Assembly (NCBI GenBank): GCA_016294985.1
Contig: JAECRW010000105.1
Location: 1-5,734 of the forward strand
Direction: 5' to 3'
Length of the DNA stretch: 5,734 bases
Source of the DNA: Candidatus Sifarchaeum marinoarchaea
GTDB taxonomy: Archaea; Asgardarchaeota; Sifarchaeia; Borrarchaeales; Borrarchaeaceae
The notes under the pieces are model-generated. The model had not been told where the DNA came from, ran no database searches, and saw nothing but the letters and a program-made list of their open reading frames with translations. The number at the start of each line of letters is the position of its first letter. Position 1 is the stretch's first letter. This document shows, piece after piece, positions 1-4,735 of the stretch. The position numbers and the translations under genes were made by a program.

Positions 1-101
1 TAAAAGGGAAAATATTCAGAGTAGGTCACATGGGTTCAATCAATGAAAATGATATATGTGCAACTTTAGGAGCTATAAAACGTACCATAGACTTGTTCTA
101 A
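1..101 (+). CDS. Class V aminotransferase, C-terminal end only (partial)
   Basis: The reading frame starting at base 3 is open from the window edge to a TAA stop at 99-101 and gives 32 residues. They begin KGKIFRVGHMG and continue NENDICATLGAI. The sequence KIFR(I/V)GHMG followed by an acidic/Asn stretch, an 'xATLxAL' helix and a short tail is the signature C-terminus of PLP-dependent class V aminotransferases (serine-pyruvate, alanine-glyoxylate and archaeal phosphoserine-type). The family's catalytic lysine and cofactor site lie upstream of the window, so the substrate cannot be called. The gene lies on the same strand as the rubredoxin/glutamate-synthase gene that follows, but a T-rich terminator and about 215 bases separate them, so they are probably separate transcripts. 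The family call is good; the specificity is unknown. Confidence 0.85.
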   Translation, partial: KGKIFRVGHMGSINENDICATLGAIKRTIDLF

Positions 102-113
102 AAAACCCCTACC

Positions 114-133
114 GTTTTTTCTTTATTTTTTTA
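114..133 (+). terminator. Oligo-T transcription termination signal after the aminotransferase
   Basis: Thirteen bases after the aminotransferase stop, the non-template strand carries T6 (115-120), TTT (122-124) and T7 (126-132) interrupted by single bases. Archaeal RNA polymerase terminates at such runs without needing a hairpin, and I see no stem in front of it. The position directly behind the stop codon supports the call. Confidence 0.6.
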
Positions 134-223
134 TAGTATTGAATTTTGAATTATAAATCTAAACCACTTGCAATGTAGCGCTTAAAATCAAAAATTTGTT
201 ACAATTCTTGTAATAAACTACAT

Positions 224-232
224 TATTTAATA
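224..232 (+). promoter_or_regulatory. Candidate archaeal TATA box for the rubredoxin-GltB fusion gene
   Basis: TATTTAATA resembles the archaeal TATA element. With the usual spacing of about 25 bases, transcription would start near 252-258, leaving an untranslated leader of about 60 bases before the TTG start at 317. No clear purine-rich BRE is visible. The alternative TTATAAAT at 151-158 would give a much longer leader. This is a pattern match only. Confidence 0.3.
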
Positions 233-303
233 GAATTAATTGCTCCTAGTTTTGACTTGACTTTATTAAACGTCAATTTCATTATGCGAATCAGTTTACA
301 AAT

Positions 304-310
304 GGAGGAA
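304..310 (+). promoter_or_regulatory. Shine-Dalgarno sequence that selects the TTG start at 317
   Basis: GGAGGAA lies six bases before TTG at 317. It is the only strong ribosome-binding match near the 5' end of this gene. Starting there makes the protein begin MEYRCNVC, directly at the rubredoxin fold. The upstream in-frame starts (TTG 257, ATG 284, ATG 302) have no comparable site and would add residues that belong to no domain. ATG 302 overlaps the Shine-Dalgarno itself. Confidence 0.65.
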
Positions 311-316
311 GTTTCC

Positions 317-1810
317 TTGGAATATAGATGCAACGTCTGTAACGTGTTTGAATATGACTCCGAAAGGGGAAACTCACTAACTAAAATCAAACCTGGAACA
401 GAGCCAGAAGACTTCCCAGATTTTCCAATCTGGCAATGTCCGATTTGTCACGCCGATAAAACTCATTTGAAACCTATCAAAAAAGAAGAAAAGGTTGTAG
501 AACAAGAAACATCATTCACGTGTCCTCATTGTGGAAAGCAAACGCAACTTAAGATTTCTCATGTTGAAGAATTGGATCTTGAGGCGTATTTAGGAGAATG
601 GCGAAGAGATGCTGATGAAATAGAAGAATACATGGCAGATATTCATAGAATATCCAATACTGGAGAGTCAATTATCGAGCCGATGCGGACCACAAAAGCA
701 GTGAGTCCGAACTGGGATGATATCCTCATCAAAGGTGCGCAACTTGCAAGGATTCCCTTGGACAAGGATGCCAATGTAAATACTCAGACCATAATTGGAC
801 CGAACGCTGCACAGCCATTGATCATTGATACACCGATTTACGTTACACATATGTCGTTTGGTGCTCTCTCTAGAGAGGTCAAAACAGCATTAGCAATGGG
901 AAGCGCCGCTGCTAGAACCGCAATGTGCTCAGGGGAAGGAGGGATTCTACCGGAATCTCTTGATAATGCTTACAAATACATTTTCGAATACGTCCCGAAT
1001 CAATATGGTGTGACTGAAGAGAATCTCAAGCGTGTCGATGCGATTGAACTGAAATTCGGGCAATCTGTCAAGCCAGGAATGGGGGGTCATCTCCCAGCTG
1101 AAAAGGTTACTCATGAAATTGCGGAAATTAGAGGATTTCCTGAAGGAACCGATATCATTAGCCCTTCAAGTTTTCCAGACATACGGAACAGAGATGATCT
1201 AAGAGAAAAGGTTGAATGGCTACGGACTAAATCAGGAGGCAAACCCATCGGAATTAAACTTGCTGCAGGCAATATTGAAGCAGATCTTGAGGTAGCGCTT
1301 TATGCAAATCCTGATTTCATAACCCTTGATGGTCGGCCAGGTGCAACTGGTGCGGCACTCAAGTTCGTAAAAGCATCTACCTCACTACCCACAATATTCG
1401 CCTTATATCGTGCCCGAAAATTCTTCGAAAAGAAAGATGTTAAGGATGTCTCACTGCTCATTACTGGCGGTCTAAGGGTTTCTTCTGACTTTGCAAAAGC
1501 TTTAGCATTAGGAGCAGACGCTGTCGCCATTGGAACAGCAGCCCTCATGGCATGTGCTTGCCAACAGTATCGACTCTGTGACACTGGGAAATGCCCTGTA
1601 GGCGTTACAACTCATAATCCAGAACTTCGAGCACGCATGAAAGTGGAATGGAGTGCTAAAAAACTGGAAAACTTTCTACGAGTCTCTACAAATGAACTTA
1701 AGGACTTCGCTAGGCTAACCGGAAATGATGATATTCAAAAATTATCAATTAGTGACCTCTGTACAACAAATTCTGAAGTCTCAAACCACACAGAGATCGA
1801 GCATGTCTAA
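317..1810 (+). CDS. Rubredoxin-glutamate synthase (GltB2-type) FMN/Fe-S fusion protein
   Basis: With the TTG start at 317 the protein has 497 residues. Residues 3-48 are a rubredoxin: CxxC at C5/C8, the PGT...DFP core, and CPxC at C41/C44, which should bind one iron. Residues 69-72 form a further lone CPHC knuckle without a visible partner pair. From about residue 108 to 460 is the glutamate synthase central FMN domain, with GALS (182-185), SGEGG (205-209), KPGxGGxLP (252-260), ISPSSFPDI (281-289), LDGRPGATGAA (337-347) and GGLRVSSD (384-391). The [3Fe-4S] ligands are present as C415-x5-C421-x4-C426. There is no glutaminase domain, so ammonia or an amide would have to come from elsewhere. Such stand-alone proteins are annotated as glutamate synthase domain 2; related subunits include the archaeal split glutamate synthase and MgsC of N-methylglutamate synthase. 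The rubredoxin is presumably the electron input. The protein is likely soluble and cytoplasmic. Domain identity is secure; the reaction is inferred. Confidence 0.9.
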   Translation: MEYRCNVCNVFEYDSERGNSLTKIKPGTEPEDFPDFPIWQCPICHADKTHLKPIKKEEKVVEQETSFTCPHCGKQTQLKISHVEELDLEAYLGEWRRDADEIEEYMADIHRISNTGESIIEPMRTTKAVSPNWDDILIKGAQLARIPLDKDANVNTQTIIGPNAAQPLIIDTPIYVTHMSFGALSREVKTALAMGSAAARTAMCSGEGGILPESLDNAYKYIFEYVPNQYGVTEENLKRVDAIELKFGQSVKPGMGGHLPAEKVTHEIAEIRGFPEGTDIISPSSFPDIRNRDDLREKVEWLRTKSGGKPIGIKLAAGNIEADLEVALYANPDFITLDGRPGATGAALKFVKASTSLPTIFALYRARKFFEKKDVKDVSLLITGGLRVSSDFAKALALGADAVAIGTAALMACACQQYRLCDTGKCPVGVTTHNPELRARMKVEWSAKKLENFLRVSTNELKDFARLTGNDDIQKLSISDLCTTNSEVSNHTEIEHV

Positions 1811-1813
1811 ATC

Positions 1814-1850
1814 AGGTATTGAACGATGAGTCACTCATTAGTTCAAACCT
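1814..1850. terminator. Strong hairpin between convergent genes, likely bidirectional terminator
   Basis: AGGT (1814-1817), TTGAAC (1819-1824) and ATGAG (1826-1830) pair with CTCAT (1834-1838), GTTCAA (1841-1846) and ACCT (1847-1850). This gives 15 Watson-Crick pairs broken only by a bulged A and a small G/TA internal loop, around a TCA loop. A run of T6 follows at 1858-1863 on the plus strand, so for the rubredoxin-fusion gene the arrangement resembles an intrinsic terminator. The hairpin starts three bases after that gene's stop and covers the last base of coding sequence and the stop codon side of the convergent glycosyltransferase gene. Outside it, CATGT (1802-1806) and ACATG (1853-1857) could pair as well. 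Confidence 0.65.
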
Positions 1851-3021
1851 AAACATGTTTTTTCACTTCTTGTAGAATTTTTCTGAAAACTAAATCAGCA
1901 TCAAGAATTTTCAGCAGCATAAATGCTAGAATAATATGTCTAATAATAACAAAAAAACTGCATATGTACAGATAGTTAACAGCGGTAAGCCCATAAAGGT
2001 AGATTACATCATGCATGTTGTAATAAAAAGTTATAGTGAAGAATACAATAAGATTTGATAGTTCTAATGCATAAAATACTCTCTTCTCTAACTGTGGTAA
2101 CAAAACAAAGAAAGGTAATAGCCATAATAAATACTGAGGAGAAAAAACCTTATTGAATAGTAGGAAGACCAAAGTCAGAGTAAAACAGAGTTTAATGGTA
2201 GATTCATGTCTAAACTTCCACATTAAAACTATAGAACTTGTGGCAATTAAGAAGAGAGAAAGCATGTTCATTCGAGAAATACTTAACCCGTAGTGCAGAA
2301 AAAGATCAATTGCACTCCATATTGAATCAAGATTGGGTGGCCTTAGACTATTAAAACTGATAAAGTAATACCACCCCTCAAAATTGGAGAACATAAAAAA
2401 AAGATTTATTATTAAAGTAGTTACGCCAAAAACACCAATTATTTTAACCCATTCAACAATTTCTTTTTTCTTTAGTAATAATGGTAAGAGATAAATAATG
2501 GGATAAAACTTACTAGAGAATCCCAATGCTAAAAATAGTGATGCAAGATAATCCTTATCCTGTTTAATGGCAAAAAAAGCAATTATAACTAGAAGGACTG
2601 TTATGATATCCCAGTTGTAAATAAGAAAGAAGAACATAGATGGTGCAAGAATCCAGTAAATAACTAACCTCTTTTCATCTTTCTTTTCAAGAAACTGATA
2701 AAGAACAAAAGTTGCAGCAGTAGCAAAGAGTATGAAAAAAAGAGAGGTTTGGAAGTAATATCCAGCATAATTTTCCCCAAGAACTCCCATAAAATGGATG
2801 AAAAACCCAGTAATGACTGGATATTCAATTAATTTATCAATATACGGCAGACCTGGTTCAGTCGCTTTTCCATAAAAAGCCAAAATATCAGAATAAGCAA
2901 TATGCATAGGTAATTGATGAAGGACATTCACTGCATGGAAACATGCAGAAAGGACTCCTATGAAAGCAATTAACAGCAAAAAAACATATACATTTTCATC
3001 TTTTTTTATTCGCATTGTCAT
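1849..3021 (-). CDS. Polytopic GT-C fold glycosyltransferase (GT87/DUF2029-like)
   Basis: The 390-residue protein is almost entirely hydrophobic, with roughly 11-12 membrane segments (for example about 11-32, 88-109, 137-182, 192-212, 252-268, 275-310, 315-335 and 347-370). The first external loop holds YSDI (Asp45), then PYIDKLIEYP (59-68). This is the arrangement of GT-C enzymes that use a loop-1 aspartate and a polyprenyl-phosphate sugar donor. Other family-like stretches are YNWDI (135-139), a 'LALGFSSKFYP' helix (164-174) and NKVFSPQYLLWLLPF (290-304), typical of GT87/DUF2029 proteins. It probably transfers a sugar onto a lipid or glycan at the outer face of the membrane; donor and acceptor are unknown. 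ATG 3021 has AGGA four bases upstream, and ATG 3015 is an alternative. The gene follows rnp2 on the same strand after 85 bases but is functionally unrelated. It is much more AT-rich: 2461-2520 has 14 G+C in 60. Confidence 0.75.
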   Translation of the reverse strand: MTMRIKKDENVYVFLLLIAFIGVLSACFHAVNVLHQLPMHIAYSDILAFYGKATEPGLPYIDKLIEYPVITGFFIHFMGVLGENYAGYYFQTSLFFILFATAATFVLYQFLEKKDEKRLVIYWILAPSMFFFLIYNWDIITVLLVIIAFFAIKQDKDYLASLFLALGFSSKFYPIIYLLPLLLKKKEIVEWVKIIGVFGVTTLIINLFFMFSNFEGWYYFISFNSLRPPNLDSIWSAIDLFLHYGLSISRMNMLSLFLIATSSIVLMWKFRHESTIKLCFTLTLVFLLFNKVFSPQYLLWLLPFFVLLPQLEKRVFYALELSNLIVFFTITFYYNMHDVIYLYGLTAVNYLYICSFFVIIRHIILAFMLLKILDADLVFRKILQEVKKHV

Positions 3022-3064
3022 GTATTCCTATTGCGATAGATGATATTAAGAAAGCTTAAGAATA

Positions 3065-3076
3065 GCTTTAAGCGGG
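3065..3076 (-). promoter_or_regulatory. Candidate BRE/TATA promoter element for the glycosyltransferase gene
   Basis: Read on the minus strand this is CCCGCTTAAAGC, a GC-rich block joined to a TTAAA core. It lies about 45-55 bases before the ATG at 3021, so transcription would start near 3040. It sits in the 85-base gap between rnp2 and the glycosyltransferase gene, which would let the latter be transcribed apart from the RNase P operon. A short inverted repeat, AAAGCT (3051-3056) with AGCTTT (3064-3069), overlaps it. The evidence is weak. Confidence 0.25.
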
Positions 3077-3106
3077 TTTTTTTAATATCTATTGAATATC
3101 TAAAAC

Positions 3107-3466
3107 TTATGTATCTTCAAACTGTTGAGAGGATGTAGATTCCTGTTCGATGGCGGATCGAAGCGATCGAATCGTTCCTGAGGTTTTGAGCAGGTGTATG
3201 ATAACAGGTCGATTATCAATACTTGAAACGGCAGCCATAGCGGTCTGTACCTTCTCAAGACTTTTATGTGTGCATCTTAGAATTCCTTGGTGCGTCTCAG
3301 GATCATATTCAATAAGCCAAATCCCACTTTGACTCGCTTCAACCTCACCAAAAAGCGACAAAATAGAGCGAGAAATAGAATTAAAAACAAAACTTACCTC
3401 TAGTGGGCTTTCATCTTCAATTATCGTTTCAAAGGCGATATATCTGCTTTTTTCTTCTTTAACCAT
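3107..3466 (-). CDS. rnp2: RNase P protein component 2 (Pop5 family)
   Basis: This is one of the protein subunits of archaeal RNase P, the ribonucleoprotein that cuts the 5' leader from pre-tRNA. The family's Pop5 pairs with Rpp30 and activates the catalytic domain of the RNA. The 119 residues match the usual size. The order of motifs fits: RYIAF (8-12), a helix ending SLFGEVEAS (37-45), IEYDPETHQGILRCTH (52-67) with the conserved 'G-I-x-R-C' strand, and the C-terminal LLKTSGTIRSLR (92-103). After that comes a short Ser/Gln/Glu-rich tail (105-119) that is probably disordered. ATG at 3466 lies three bases after the rnp3 stop, with AGGGA inside the end of rnp3 as its ribosome-binding site. Translational coupling with its complex partner is therefore likely. 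Confidence 0.88.
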   Translation of the reverse strand: MVKEEKSRYIAFETIIEDESPLEVSFVFNSISRSILSLFGEVEASQSGIWLIEYDPETHQGILRCTHKSLEKVQTAMAAVSSIDNRPVIIHLLKTSGTIRSLRSAIEQESTSSQQFEDT

Positions 3467-3469
3467 AAT

Positions 3470-4198
3470 TCATTCCCTTTCTTCGTCGATTATTCGAACA
3501 CCAGGCATTATAATTTTCCCATTTCTCTCAAGCGTACGTCGTTCCATCAAATTGAAAGGGGTTTCTGTAAGGCTTTGTTTTGCTAAGTCTTGAGGCAAGC
3601 CAACAAGTTTAGCTAAGAGTTGCATTTCGTGAGGACCTCTTAGCTCATATTTATTAAATGCGCCAGTACCAATTACGAACATAACCTCATTTTGAAGTGC
3701 AACAGAAAGTATTTTGCCCCATACGCGCAAGAGTTTCGCTCTGATCTTGCCATAATATCTTATAAAAGGAGTCAAAGTAATTTCTAATGCAATTCGATTT
3801 TTAGCGCAATTACGGGCAACTAGTTCTGTGAACACAGGTGTTTTTGTTGTTGGAGAGAGAGTTAAAATATCTACAAATTTATTGGTAGATGCAAAGTGGC
3901 ATATTTTTTCTGTGGAGCAGTCAACGGTGACTAAATCCACCTTTCTTCGAAAATACTTAAGTTTCTGTGCCAATTCCTGCTTATTTTTTGGAGAGATATC
4001 TGCTCGAGAAAATACATTTAGAGAAAAACCTTTACATTCTTCAAGAAGAGAATCTACCTGAGAGGGATCAATAGCACCAAAATCAGATAAACAAATATTT
4101 TGAACTCCTAGACGTATTGCCATCGAGACTATTTCAGCTGGAGAGGAGGAACCACCAGAATGTGTTGAATGAACATGAACATCGTAACTCCCCTTCAT
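3470..4198 (-). CDS. rnp3: RNase P protein component 3 (Rpp30, PHP-like fold)
   Basis: This encodes the TIM-barrel Rpp30 subunit of archaeal RNase P, which forms a heterotetramer with Pop5; that protein is encoded directly downstream. At 242 residues it has normal family length. The first strand holds DVHVHS (6-11), related to the PHP-type metal motif. It is followed by SPAEIVSMAIRLG (19-31), SRADIS (64-69) after a strand, and ASTNKFVDIL (103-112), the 'R/K-x-VDIL' region. IALEITLTP (136-144) and GTGAFNKYELRGPHEM (177-192) come next; the last matches the family's 'S-S-G-A...LR-P-E' segment. The start at ATG 4198 is preceded by GGTG about eight bases upstream. A 30-base gap separates it from the COG1325 gene. 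The set is one operon in the usual archaeal order. The call is confident. Confidence 0.9.
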   Translation of the reverse strand: MKGSYDVHVHSTHSGGSSSPAEIVSMAIRLGVQNICLSDFGAIDPSQVDSLLEECKGFSLNVFSRADISPKNKQELAQKLKYFRRKVDLVTVDCSTEKICHFASTNKFVDILTLSPTTKTPVFTELVARNCAKNRIALEITLTPFIRYYGKIRAKLLRVWGKILSVALQNEVMFVIGTGAFNKYELRGPHEMQLLAKLVGLPQDLAKQSLTETPFNLMERRTLERNGKIIMPGVRIIDEERE

Positions 4199-4228
4199 CG
4201 CATCCCACCAGAATGAGCAACTAATTAA

Positions 4229-4687
4229 TTATTCCATCAATAACTTTTCACAAATAGATTTCACTTTTTCTCGTGTTGACGAAGGATACATTTCAAAGGT
4301 TACTTTGAGTCGGATGACATCATCTTCATCTTTGATCTTGAAACGATCATTAAAGGCTGCCTGTTTGTCAAATCGAAGATATAAATGTGATTTATCAATT
4401 CTTTTGTCTAATCCTTCCCTTATTACATATTTGTCTTCATCATTTAAAGAATTCGTTACATATTTGATTATCTGCATGGCATCGTCAGCTTTAGAACATT
4501 TTGCTCTGATGAGAAATATTGGGTTATTCCAATGTCCTTTGACTTTGTTTACTTTCAATTTTTGTTTGCTACGCAGGTGTTCTGGTAATAGATATAAGAG
4601 TGCTCGCTTAACCTTCTCTAAATCCTCAGTAGCATGAGCGTGAGTAGTGAGTTCGATTGAGTTCAAAGAATAAGTATTTTCCTTCAT
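4229..4687 (-). CDS. Exosome-associated RNA-binding protein, COG1325 / PF01877 family
   Basis: With the ATG at 4687 the product has 152 residues, the family's usual size. Diagnostic segments are THAHATEDLEKV (15-26), GHWNNPI (51-57), LDKRIDKSHLYLRFDKQAA (94-112) and DEDDVIRLKV (120-129). The HATED and RFDKQ motifs are strongly conserved in this archaeal family. Members are predicted RNA-binding proteins linked to the exosome by gene neighbourhood; their biochemical role is poorly defined. Earlier in-frame starts are ATG 4705 and TTG 4717. The latter lies inside the direct repeat next to the tnpB stop and is unlikely. ATG 4687 is preceded by a GAGTGAG that partly matches a Shine-Dalgarno. It leads the three-gene RNA-processing operon. 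No strong TATA box is visible between it and tnpB. Confidence 0.87.
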   Translation of the reverse strand: MKENTYSLNSIELTTHAHATEDLEKVKRALLYLLPEHLRSKQKLKVNKVKGHWNNPIFLIRAKCSKADDAMQIIKYVTNSLNDEDKYVIREGLDKRIDKSHLYLRFDKQAAFNDRFKIKDEDDVIRLKVTFEMYPSSTREKVKSICEKLLME

Positions 4688-4709
4688 TTTACTCACTCTA
4701 TCCATAAAA

Positions 4710-4735
4710 TTGGACAAACTTGGACAAAGTTGTCC
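4710..4735. repeat. Tandem decamer and 14-bp palindrome at the tnpB 3' end
   Basis: TTGGACAAAC (4710-4719) is followed at once by TTGGACAAAG (4720-4729). The second copy forms a palindrome with the next bases: GGACAA (4722-4727), AG, TTGTCC (4730-4735). The palindrome abuts the tnpB stop codon (4737-4735). A further stem, CCCGT (4739-4743) with ACGGG (4755-4759), lies in the last tnpB codons. The position immediately 3' of tnpB suits a subterminal hairpin at the right end of an IS200/IS605-type element, or the 3' part of its guide RNA. A regulator site for the operon that starts at 4687 is the alternative. The repeats are certain; their role is inferred. Confidence 0.5.

Larger units (their letters stand above)
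134..316. other. AT-rich intergenic region, no gene seen
   Basis: This stretch lies between the aminotransferase terminator and the start chosen for the rubredoxin-fusion gene. I see no convincing coding frame, RNA gene or repeat in it. It holds two TATA-like sequences, TTATAAAT at 151-158 and TATTTAATA at 224-232, either of which could serve the gene downstream. Confidence 0.6.

Noticed and set aside
1300..1584. 94-residue open frame on the minus strand within the GltB-like gene
   Set aside because: It lies antisense to the most conserved FMN/Fe-S region, has no ribosome-binding site of note, and its product resembles nothing; it is a shadow frame.
3051..3069. Inverted repeat AAAGCT/AGCTTT as an rnp2 terminator
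   Set aside because: The stem is only six A/T-rich pairs, and no T run follows it in the minus direction.
3077..3083. T7 run on the plus strand as a terminator
   Set aside because: All neighbouring genes run on the minus strand, where this is an A run, so it cannot terminate them.
3828..4637. Plus-strand open frames opposite rnp3 (3828-4061) and COG1325 (4305-4637)
   Set aside because: They are antisense to well-supported conserved genes and have no recognisable product.
4688..4717. Longer start (TTG 4717) for the COG1325 gene
   Set aside because: The added residues fall in the direct repeat beside tnpB, the TTG has no ribosome-binding site, and the family normally starts close before the HATED motif.
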